This document shows, in pieces, positions 54,860 through 64,000 of a DNA stretch of 64,000 nt. A program made the position numbers and the translations under genes. The first letter of the stretch is position 1. Each line of letters starts with the position of its first letter. Under the pieces are notes generated by a model that did no database searches, was not told the DNA's origin, and saw nothing but the letters and a program-made list of their open reading frames with translations. The stretch is from the NCBI GenBank assembly GCA_016490735.1, contig JAEMWC010000051.1, positions 1,320,001 to 1,384,000 on the forward strand. Reading direction: 5' to 3'. The DNA comes from Pachyseris speciosa. Lineage: Eukaryota > Cnidaria > Anthozoa > Scleractinia > Pachyseridae.

Positions 54860-56070
54860 ACAATTTTTTTTAGAACTCCGACAACAACAACAGCTTCTCA
54901 TGATGAGAATTCTGTTGCTATTTTCTAGTTGAAATTGTTTTCAGTGTAGGACGTATCCCAGTAGAACAGGAAAAACCAACAAAATGTTTGTTTCCAATAG
55001 AACACGGCCAAAGATTTTCAGTTTTAATGGGGGCAAGTTGGTAATGTTGGAAAGAGTACGCATAAAATCGCCGCCTAAGAAGTAAGTAATCCAGATTCAA
55101 AGAGTTTACCATGGGTAAGCCGAAGAGCTATTCGGACGGAGCCCCTCCCCCTTCCCCACCCCGTGAAATGAAAAAAATCAGCATCACAGTCTGATTTCAT
55201 TCACATGTAATAAAGCATCAAATACTAAAGTGACAAACCGATATTCAAGCACAAACAGTCGATAACTTCTCGATCCACGGTTCAAACCCAGCATCCTGTA
55301 TAAACTGTATAAACGCTTGTCGCACAATTGACCTCGCTAAAGGGCCGGAAACGTCCAGTGGGGTCTGATGAGGTAAAGGTATTCGGCTGATACTCAAGTT
55401 TAATGAGAAAGGCATGTTCGGTAACAACGTGGATTAGTTAATAGGAACAGCTGTCATTTAAAAGGAGAACAATTGCTGGCGTCACTTTTTAATTCATGAA
55501 TTTCAGCTGAGTATATAACTTTAGAGACATACTATGAAAAATTGCATTGAATCAGCCAGGGAACATAGTACTCCAAGATAAGCATTCCTTTCGTACTTTA
55601 TTGCAAAAAGGAAAAACGGTGAAAAGATTATAACATACACAATAATTTAACTTCATAGCCGTTGCATGAGCTAAAACTAGCTTCCTCTCTTTACAGTTGG
55701 TAGAGCGATCAGTGAAAGATTTTACAGATTTTACTTTAATAAGTAACACATCACACTTCTTGAAAGAACTGAAAATCAAAGGTGCAAGTGGTTTCGAATA
55801 CGTCATATATTGTAACGGCTCGCCGCTGAAAAAAATATACTAGCTTTTGGGTTTCAAGATTTGGCCCAACCGTGCGTAACTGCTCGGCTTTGTTTCTTGT
55901 TTTGCATCTCGTAAAAAGGATCTGCAACGCATACAAGCCTACTGTCGAAAGATCTGAATACGTGTTTCCTTGTGATTATAAAACGGCACGATACATGTGT
56001 AAATGCAATATCAAACTGAGTTTCATTTCTCAGTCGTCGTTTGATCTCACAGTACCAATGATTCGGTAAA
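54860..56070. other. Spacer, no gene recognised
   Basis: Several 60-80-codon frames on minus (for example 55245-55427 and 55552-55806) lack motifs, splice signals or starts in good context. I see nothing I can name. Confidence 0.45.
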
Positions 56071-56071
56071 C

Positions 56072-56077
56072 TTTATT
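56072..56077 (-). terminator. PolyA signal of the P450 gene
   Basis: TTTATT on +, that is AATAAA on minus, about 150 bp after the P450 stop codon. Confidence 0.6.
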
Positions 56078-56224
56078 TGTAGGCCTTGAAAATTACTGTA
56101 AACAGTCTGAAACTGCACGTAGCTAAGGATAATACCTTTATCAATGCTAAATTTACGGCAAAGATATGATGGAAGACCTATTTCTGTTGAATCTCGTATA
56201 CGTTAGTGTGCACATAAGTTTCAG

Positions 56225-57757
56225 TTATTGTTCCACTTGTTTGGGCTGAACAATCACCTTGAAAGGATGAGGCTTCAGTGTTAATCCAAACTTCCCATTT
56301 AGGTTCGGTGCCTCGATGTTTGAAGGAAGGCGGAGGTTTAGACTCTGTAGCATACCCCCAAGGAACATAAACAGCTCAGCTTTTGCGAGGGTAGCACCGA
56401 GACAACGCCTACCACCAGTGGAGAAGGGAAGCGAGAAGGCCTGCAGGTCAACCAGAACTTGTCCGTCTTCACCAAGGAAACGATACGGGTTAAACTTGTC
56501 TGGGTCTGGGAAGTACTTGGGATCATGATTTACAGCCCAGAGATTCACCAGCACAGTTGTGCCTTTAGGTACGTAGTAACCAGCGACACTGGTGTTTTCC
56601 GTGGTACAGTGTGGCAGTGATAGTGGAATAACAGTGGCCTTTCGCAAAGCCTCCAACACTGTGGCATGTAGCAGAGGCATCCTTGTACGGTCTTCAAGAG
56701 TGAGTAGGCGATCCGTTCCTATTTCGCGCTTCAGTTCTGCTTGCAAATCGTGATACAGTTCAGGATCAGAAAGGATGTAGAGCAGTGCCCAGGTTAATGT
56801 TGTAGACACTGTTTCGATTCCAGCGCCAAAGACATCAGCCAACATTGTGGCCATGGACTCTTCATCTATTGTTGCAGCTTGAGCGTCGTGTTTGCCAGTG
56901 CTTAACATTTCGTCTTTGATGATTTTATCCAAAATTGCGGCTACGTTAACACCAGCCTCTTCAACGTTTGTATGGCGTTGCTGATTGTAAACGTTTGCTA
57001 CAAAACCCACTAGTTCTTTAACCGACGCTTTCAAAGCTTTGCACTGCTTTCTGAGAGCAAAATGAAGCCATGGGAAAAAGTCAAGCAAGTTTATGGCAGC
57101 ATTGTTCTCAACAAAGTCGTTTGCTTTCAGGATAAGTTTCTGGAAAGCAACTGTATAGTCCTTTTTTAAGTCGTCACCAAACACAAGTCTAAATGAAAAG
57201 TTAATAACGAGGTTTCTAAGGTGATCCGTTAGATCGAGAGCTTTGCACTTGCTTTCTGCCAGCGCGTTACATATGCGCTCCGTTTCTTGTTGTGCCAAAA
57301 TATTAAAACGATTTACATCACTAAAAACAGCATGCAAGGCACGGGTCGCCAGTTTCTTGTTCCTATCATGCACTGGACCAGAGTCACCAAAGGCTATGCT
57401 CCTACCTCCATTGCTGCTTATTTGAAAATTATGAAAGTGTGGTCTCCCAGAGAAATGGCCAGCCCTTTTCGATAGGGCTTCTTTCACTACATCGTGGCTG
57501 TTCAAAACGACTGCTTTCCTCCAACCAAGGCGAATGGAAATGACGCTGCCATAGACTTTGGCTATCTCTGATAAAGCGACGTGGGGAGAATCTCCGAGTT
57601 GGAACAAGTTTCCAAATACTGGGAGACCAAGCGGCCCAGGAGGACTGTTTCTCCGAATGCTGGACAATTTCAAGAACAGCAGCAGGACTACAATGGCAGC
57701 TAAGCACACTACAGTTGGAAAGAAGACCGAGCTTTCACGGAAGAATACGCCTTCCAT
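56225..57757 (-). CDS. Cytochrome P450 (clan-2-like), intronless, complete
   Basis: A haem-thiolate monooxygenase of 510 residues, normal for the family. A hydrophobic N-terminal anchor (about residues 12-31) is followed by PPGPLGLPVFGNL, so it should sit on the ER membrane. I-helix FGAGIETVSTT (oxygen activation), ExxR in VLEALRK, NPYRF in place of PERF, and haem loop FSTGGRRCLGA with the Cys ligand. No stop or frameshift. The pattern is closest to microsomal clan 2 (CYP1/CYP2/CYP17 side); the exact subfamily and substrate cannot be told. Absence of introns suggests retroposition or an intronless cnidarian lineage. The Met chosen is the first in frame, 68 bp downstream of a TATA box. Confidence 0.95.
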   Translation of the reverse strand: MEGVFFRESSVFFPTVVCLAAIVVLLLFLKLSSIRRNSPPGPLGLPVFGNLFQLGDSPHVALSEIAKVYGSVISIRLGWRKAVVLNSHDVVKEALSKRAGHFSGRPHFHNFQISSNGGRSIAFGDSGPVHDRNKKLATRALHAVFSDVNRFNILAQQETERICNALAESKCKALDLTDHLRNLVINFSFRLVFGDDLKKDYTVAFQKLILKANDFVENNAAINLLDFFPWLHFALRKQCKALKASVKELVGFVANVYNQQRHTNVEEAGVNVAAILDKIIKDEMLSTGKHDAQAATIDEESMATMLADVFGAGIETVSTTLTWALLYILSDPELYHDLQAELKREIGTDRLLTLEDRTRMPLLHATVLEALRKATVIPLSLPHCTTENTSVAGYYVPKGTTVLVNLWAVNHDPKYFPDPDKFNPYRFLGEDGQVLVDLQAFSLPFSTGGRRCLGATLAKAELFMFLGGMLQSLNLRLPSNIEAPNLNGKFGLTLKPHPFKVIVQPKQVEQ

Positions 57758-57824
57758 GTTAACGACCTTAAGTTACTTTGATAGTTCCCTATCAGCTTTG
57801 TTCCAGCTATGTATTGGAGGTTGG

Positions 57825-57832
57825 TATTTATA
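57825..57832 (-). promoter_or_regulatory. TATA box of the P450 gene
   Basis: TATAAATA on minus, 68 bp before the ATG. This predicts a transcript start about 30 bp downstream and a very short 5' UTR. Confidence 0.6.
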
Positions 57833-59873
57833 CTAAGTAACCTTGGTTGTTTACGAACAATTTCCAATGTCAAGGTCGCTAATAAGTCACACTTGACAGG
57901 CTCTGTTTATTTTACAAACACATTGGGCCTGTCTCAGTCGAATAGGTTTATCACGAAACCAAAGCCTCTTCAGTTAAAACAAGAGAACGAGGGGTAACTA
58001 ATATCTGTTAAAGCAACTTTCCAATCAGTACACTTACTCTTGTGAATTGCTAGAGAGATTCCGTGTAAGCCGCCCTTGTCTTGCACCCCCTATACCCAAC
58101 CCCTGTCCCGTCTGGACAATAATTTCGCATACCGTAATCTCATTGTACTCTATTGTGAGTAAACAACGCAAATACTTCTACAAATTGAGTTGTTTTGCAT
58201 AGTTAACTATAACCGGCATGATTTGAAACACTGTTATTTAATTTACAGGAGAGGCAGTTATAAGAGTTGTACCCTTTCTTGGTGAAGCAATCTTGATATA
58301 CACCTCCTACTACACGTCGTGTGTAATTAGTTACTTGCGTGACCCAAAAACACGCCCACTAACCTTGGCTCTTTACGGACGGCGACGACGCCGATGGCAT
58401 TTTTCACATTTTACGCGTTGACGAGCATCGTCATTAAAACACCGCAGCTTTCAACCTTGAAGAACAGCCGGTGTTTTCGTTCATGGAAGGCCAGAGGAAA
58501 CATGTCTGTTTGAGGTCGTTAGAGCACCTCACTTGGCTTATCTTAAGGCTTTTTTCAACTGAATTCTTTACGTTTTGTAAGTTAAGTGGAAATAAGAGCT
58601 GACACCTTAGGGTTACCAAAAAAATCACACTGATACTGTAACAAAGTTACGTTTGTTTCAGTATGCTTTAATTAACCCCGGCAGCGACAATAAATAGGAG
58701 TGAATGTGATGGATAAAAGCGTGACGTCTTTTCACAGTCAGTCCTTGTCTTTGTACAGCCAAGGTCAGTTTTAAATAACAATTCTTACTCAATACCATTA
58801 TACAGCAAATTTAAACTCTCAGGCAATAAATATCAGTTTTAACCTTGACCGTGATAATTTAAAGAATAGACGTTTGTCTTTCCATTGTAGGCGACAAGAT
58901 TGACTCTTTCGTGATCACTCAACCGACTGCAGGTAATTGATGGTCTGTTCGTTAGCTACGTCAGCAGAGCTCACGTACGAACTATCACGAAATAAGAGGC
59001 ACGGTGTGTCTGAATCTACCATATGGACATTCCAGTAACGCAAAAACTCTTAAGTCTTTTACAGGAGGTCTGGATTGTTATTGGGCTTTAAAATTGCCTT
59101 TAAAGATAACTTGGTGTCTATCAAGGATATTGAAGGAATGCAGAATGCTATATATATCCACTATCTAACCAAACAGGAAAATCAGTGTAATCTGTAAATA
59201 GGAACTAATTTGACCGATGTATTAATCCCAAGGTCACACGAATGAATATAGTAGCACTATGTTCCACAATTATAATTACATCTATTATTGACACTTGAAC
59301 GTTCTAGGGGATGCCTTTTTTAACTTTTTCAGCAGCACAACTAGTTATAATTTAAGAGTAATTCTAAACATTAAAATGGGTAATTTCTTTAGGGTTTTAC
59401 TATAGTTGTTTATATTTAGGACCGTTATAAGAGTCTTTGGAATAACAAAGCTTCTCAGACCATACAGATTATACGCTCATCTCGGGAAGCTCATCCACAT
59501 CTCCGTGCTTCTGCCTCGTTCCCAGCTCTCTCATTACAGAGATCCCGGGAAAGACGCTCCTTTTTTCTACTCTGTCTTCAACAATAAAAACTCCGACCGT
59601 GCTTTTGTTGGGTGGTTCATTTTTATAGTGTTTAATTCTTCAACAAATTAGATCCCCTCATGAAATCAGTCTTATGTCGATTCCTTGAAGTAGTAAGCTC
59701 CCAAAACTTGCCAACCGACACCTTCAGATAAGCTGGAATTCTACTAGGGCAGTAGCGCCTGGTTTATATAATTTGAACATTGTACAAAATTTAAAGATTC
59801 ATCAGATCCAGTCCGGTATTGAACCTCAAACGTAGCTTGAAACCTCTTAAAAAGTGACACGATCATGGTACCT
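57833..59873. other. Intergenic, no gene recognised
   Basis: AT-rich single-copy-looking DNA with short random frames (58434-58628 and 59406-59651). No repeats or RNA genes recognised. It may contain P450 regulatory sequence. Confidence 0.5.
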
Positions 59874-62800
59874 TTATTCTTCCATTTTACTCTTAAGTCG
59901 TGCGATGGCTTGTTCAAGCCGACAAGCCTCGTCATTCCAGTGCCGATTGCAGGACAGCCCTTCCTGAACCTGACGCTTTAGTCTGGTCAGCTGAGCTTTA
60001 TTCCGCTTCTGCTTGCAAGCATAATGAAGAATTAAAAAGATTAAAGTTTTACGCTTCAGTAACATGATATTGAATTAATTATAGCCTCAGAGCAAATGGC
60101 AAGAGAGTACGTGTTTGCGCGAATGGAATGTTTGCCCGAGCATGGGCCAAGCCCCAGGGTTATAATCACCAAGATACACTAACAAGGCTTGAAGGCGGTT
60201 TCTTCCTTTAGATAAGAAAGCTAGTACATATCATCGAAATAAATAAATGTTTGTGTGAAAAACATATACATGTACGAGAATCAGTCGCCTTTCAGGGTGG
60301 TGGTAATTTGAGTAGTACTTGTCTAGAAGGATAAGATGCAACCTAAGGGCCCCATGGCCAGTAAAATGGTTGTACCGATGCCGAAATTAAATACTGGTTA
60401 CTTCACTTCCGGCTAGGAATGAGAAGATAGAACTAAGTGCATTTTCACAATCGTTCATTACTTGAACGCTGTCACTACATGGTGAAGTATCATTTGCACT
60501 CCTTCTTTTATGCATAAATATTGAACAGTAAAGTTTGACTGTTAAAATAAAAGATTTTGAAGGCGTTAAAGAACTTCGTCCGTACAGAGGAAAAGCCTCC
60601 TCGGGATAGTTTCTGTTTTAAGTCTGGGGAAAAAACTACAGAGAAAACTTACCATTTCAGTGAGACGTATTATGCTGTTAAAAGGTCGCGGTTGAAATAA
60701 TAAAGAGTGACCATTCAGTGAAAACTGCTAAGTCCTGTTTTCCATTAGTGTTGTTTGTGTTCTGACTTTAGGCACACTTGGAGTTAAATTAGATTTAGTA
60801 CTGATTAATCCACTCAAAGACCTCCGAATATTAATTCCTAAACCAACTGAACGCAGCAAAAGTCTGTTAAATTATGTTACATGTGAATATCCTAAAAAAA
60901 ACTTACGTGCAGCGTATCAGTCTCTCTCTTCAGTTGTGCATGCTTTTCGTTTTCCTTTTTTAACTGCCAGGGTAAAGAAAAGTTGGACTTTCAGGGAACA
61001 AGGGAACAAATGACCAATAGTAAAGGCACTGATCACATTGAATAGGGCTTACTGAAATGTCTGAAATATCCTGTTTCAACAAAACTAAAAAAAGACTCTC
61101 GCTAAGCACGTACAAGATAAGCTAAGCCCACCGGGAAACAAGGTGGACGCCACGTGTCAAAACAGCTTTCGTTAACGGCAAGGAACGTTGCTTGTTTTTT
61201 GCTTGCCATTTTGAGTGCGGCGAAAGTACATTGTTGGGGAAGGAGGTTTGCAGCTGATGTTTTTGACCAAACTGTTATGGAAAGTCGGAACTGTTTACGG
61301 TCTTTCGGTGTATTATAATATGAATGCATGTTTGTTGAAAAAAGCTTCTGGGTCTCGACTACGAGTAGGCTAACAAAAAGGAGGCACAAAAATGTTATCT
61401 AATTACAAAAATATCCTTTCGCCAAGAACTTTGTCTCTTCTTCTTCAGCCTGGCCAGCTTACGAACCCACTAAGTTATTTTATCATATATCGGCTTTTGT
61501 TCAGTTTCTCTACAATTCTTATTGACATGCTTTTAAAATTGCTTATGTCACAAATATAACCTCCTCCTCGTCAGAGTTGTACCCACTCTCCTTGTCGCTC
61601 CTTGAGGTCATCCTCAGTGCAGAATCGAGCCCAACGACGGGTTGTAATTGTGGGTATAAACTAGCCCGATTTGTGTTTTCAATATGTAAAACAAAAACCT
61701 GAATCTGTCTGAAGACGGGTGAGTTAACATTATCGGAACATAGTTTTAAATATTTTTAATTTTACATTGTACTTTCTACTTTATTTTGGGTCCCCAGATT
61801 AGCACGAGAATTTTTCCCCCCAGAATATGTGGTATTGACGAGTAAATAAAGTTTCTATCCCCAGGTCTGGTAGCCAGTTCATTGATTGGCTTGCAAAGAC
61901 AGGTGCATGAAAAACTGTCTAGAATAAGACACAGCTACCTGAAACACCTTTATGAATTACTATACGTACTTACAAACAAATCAGGGAAACACTGAAAGGA
62001 TATTAAGCTAACCATACACAAAGATACCAGCTGAACCAGAGGCCGGAACAGCCGTTAACTCACCTCGGATTGTTTTAATGCAATTGCCTCGTCAAGATAC
62101 TTTCTGTGGTCTTTTAGCCTAGCTATTTCAGCTTGTAAGTTCTCAAGGCTGGTCTCATCCCCAAAGCTACGAAGACGTTCTACTGCAACATCAAGAAAGG
62201 GAAAATGGAATGCTTACCATATACAGGGCAACGGCTGGTTGCGGGAAACACAAATGGTGCGCCTTATTCCATTTCGAAGGTTTTAAGGCACTTAAATTTC
62301 CAAATGTGAAGATTGTGAAAGGGGTTTCGGCATTTTTAACTAACAGCTAACCAAAACTGACTATATTTAGGCAACCTTACATTCTTCCATCAGCTTGGCA
62401 TTCTTTTCTCTTTGTTTCTCGATATCCTGGTTAATCGGGCTATTCACCTCATACAGTTCCACTTGTTCAGCGTGGGACGCCATTTTCCTTCGGTATTGCT
62501 GGTATATTCTGCAAGGATGAAATAATAAACTTTTGGGGAAGTAAGCGAAGGTGGGAATGAATGGATAGAGGGAAGGACAGATGGATGAACGGATGGATGA
62601 AATCAAACTGTGAAACAGTCGCGGCATATATATGATATCACTCTTCACGTAAGACGTTATGACCCTTGGCTATGACTGCTGGTTCTATCACGTTCCTCTA
62701 TATCTGTGTCGGTACACCATTTCTATACCCTCGTTAGTTTGATCATTATTAACGCTATTCAGAACCTGTTGGACAACCTGCTTACAAAAATAACAGTGTA

Positions 62801-63019
62801 TAGTCTGGATGGACATCTACAGAAGGCTTGTACCCTTGTATAATAGTTAGGGTCGATAAAAGTTTATTTATTTAAGTCAGTAACTGTTCAGTAACTGCGT
62901 GTAGTAATAAGTTTATCAGTTATTAGGTTTCTCTTACTCTCTTTCTCTCTCTTGTTTCTCTTTTGTTTCAACAATTTGCTTCATTAGGACTCCTTCTGAA
63001 GAGATGAGGGCTTCGATCT
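59874..63019 (-). CDS. Small coiled-coil protein gene, five exons seen (5' end missing)
   Basis: Minus exons 63019-62938, 62508-62381, 62182-62064, 60963-60907 and 60008-59874 (TAA at 59874-59876) join in phase with GT-AG junctions. They give about 172 codons, almost all charged heptads (for example ETKEKQERERE, DIEKQREKNAKLMEE, LENLQAEIARLKDHRKYLDE, LKKENEKHAQLKRETD), ending ARLKSKMEE. No catalytic domain. A CCDC122-like protein is possible from the spacing of the last segments, but this rests on memory. More exons may lie upstream of 63019 or in the 1.1-kb intron between 62064 and 60963. Confidence 0.7.
61542..61755 (-). other. Open frame with acidic tail inside the coiled-coil gene intron
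   Basis: A frame without Met at its start runs about 70 codons to TAA at 61542, ending in SDKESGYNSDEEEVIFVT. A second frame over the same DNA is also open for about 30 codons. It could be an alternative last exon; no support beyond openness and composition. Confidence 0.2.
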
Positions 63020-63356
63020 CTGAAACAAAAATACTCAAATAAATCTTGTTTGTTTGGTCAACAACTTTAACTTTATAGAAAGGTTTGTAGGTGACATTGC
63101 GGGGTTGTAATTAATCTTTGAAGGAGGCGGGGATTTGCAAAACGTAGTTGCATATTTTAGCTGTTGTGGGGTAGTCAATATGCTATTTTTCTATCATAGT
63201 AACCGGGGATCTATCACAAAATATTCGGGGAAAATCCCCGGCCCTTGATGGCAGCCCTGACTGCCAGAATCACTGCTTTAAGTGCTACTATGACGAAATT
63301 CACATGCTCGTGTCTAAGCCATTTTTACATAAACAAGTAGTCTGTACGAGAAGAAG

Positions 63357-63389
<33 letters not shown>

Positions 63390-63689
63390 ATTCCAGAGAC
63401 ATTAAGGTTTTTAAAATATGTAAAGTAGCCAATTATTTTGATCAAATATATGATGAAAAAAGATATCTCAGCCAATTGCTTTATTCTTTGTAGTAAGATT
63501 CTACTAGATGTGCTCCAGAACATGAGCTAAAATAAAACACAAACAGCGGAGATAAACATGGTAAACCAACGCATTTTATATAGACTTGACGTTTCGTATG
63601 CTAGGCAACATACATTTTCAAAAGTGACCTTTACAATTTTGAAAACTGTTTATATACTTTTAATACAGGGGTCTGGAACCGAGATTAAG
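63020..63689. other. AT-rich, no exon recognised
   Basis: Upstream exons of the minus-strand coiled-coil gene should be here or beyond, but none could be fixed. The 80-codon frame at 63558 is not protein-like. Confidence 0.4.
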
Positions 63690-63940
63690 AAAAACTATTT
63701 TAACAGTAAATATGTAAAAGGATACGCCTTATTAATAAAGCAACAACCTCTCACTACTAATGTTTACATTAAAAGCTGGCTTGAGTTCTTGGATAAATAA
63801 GGTTTCCTTAATTTTGCAATGATAATCGGTTTTGCCCGACGCTTAAATGTCAAAATGATCCCACTTGATGTTGTGTCCAGTGGTTTTAACGTGATCAGCA
63901 ATTGCTGATGTGTGGTCATGTGCCAGAACAACACCTTCAA
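63690..63940 (-). pseudogene. Penelope-like element fragment, GIY-YIG end
   Basis: On minus it reads SAIADHVKTTGHNIKWDHFD, then after a one-base shift ASGKTDYHCKIKETLFIQEL. This is the C-terminal GIY-YIG endonuclease region of Penelope-like retroelements. Confidence 0.55.
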
Positions 63941-64000
63941 GACATCCATTTACCGGAAGAAGACATTCACTGGCCTCTACACCAAATGGGATTCGTACGT
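63915..64000 (+). pseudogene. Penelope-like reverse transcriptase fragment at window edge
   Basis: On + it reads TSIYRKKTFTGLYTKWDSY up to the window end, a conserved reverse transcriptase block of Penelope-like elements. It abuts the oppositely oriented GIY-YIG fragment, so the two may come from separate or inverted copies. Confidence 0.5.

Overview
The window is animal nuclear DNA, most likely from a stony coral or another hexacorallian cnidarian. Evidence for this is the short GT-AG exons, AT-rich introns, cnidarian-type LINE, THAP/YqaJ, HUH-Rep and tyrosine-recombinase elements, and very dense MITEs. Nothing in it looks bacterial. No rRNA genes, CRISPR arrays or operons were found. All homology statements come from reading translations and recalling protein families; no search was run.

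Three host loci are supported. (1) An ariadne-1 (ARIH1-type) RBR E3 ubiquitin ligase runs on the + strand in 15 exons from 950 to 26745. The RING1, IBR, RING2 and Ariadne parts are all in frame, 386 codons in total; the N-terminal exon or exons were not found. (2) An intronless cytochrome P450 of 510 codons lies on the minus strand at 56225-57757, with a TATA box and a polyA signal. (3) A small coiled-coil protein gene lies on the minus strand, with five clean exons between 63019 and 59874; its 5' end is not resolved.

The rest is mostly mobile DNA. 1.3-3.7 kb: an old TA-type MITE and a decayed THAP element, both in an ARIH1 intron. 4.6-5.4 kb: a foldback element with a 9-bp target duplication that carries a tRNA-type SINE. 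6.3-12.3 kb: a giant inverted repeat; one arm later took a LINE and the other a 1015-bp TTAA element. 13.0-17.3 kb: tRNA-Thr-like dispersed repeats and a TA-type MITE. 19.4-25.9 kb (last ARIH1 intron): LINE, split by a 4373-bp TA-flanked composite (two direct 149-bp MITEs enclosing a HUH/helicase Rep gene and a Tc1-like transposase), with the transposase itself split by a 131-bp MITE. 29-33 kb: LINE ends, a 36-bp perfect hairpin, and a 1.9-kb foldback element cleanly splitting an open frame. 34-35 kb: a T-poor 60-bp tandem array.

36.1-45.0 kb is an 8.86-kb element with about 730-bp terminal inverted repeats and TTAA flanks. It carries a decayed multi-exon DDE-like/C2H2 gene that I cannot place in a named family with certainty. 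46.1-49.7 kb holds a convergent THAP-DDE transposase and SAP/SWIM/YqaJ nuclease pair, both broken. 49.9-51.4 kb holds tyrosine-recombinase element remains. 51.8-54.9 kb is a cluster of MITEs and palindromes. The window ends in Penelope-like fragments.

The most unusual items are the 4.37-kb composite with a Rep passenger, the 8.86-kb TTAA element with its uncertain transposase family, and two foldback elements (4.6 kb and 31.2 kb) that share the same end design.
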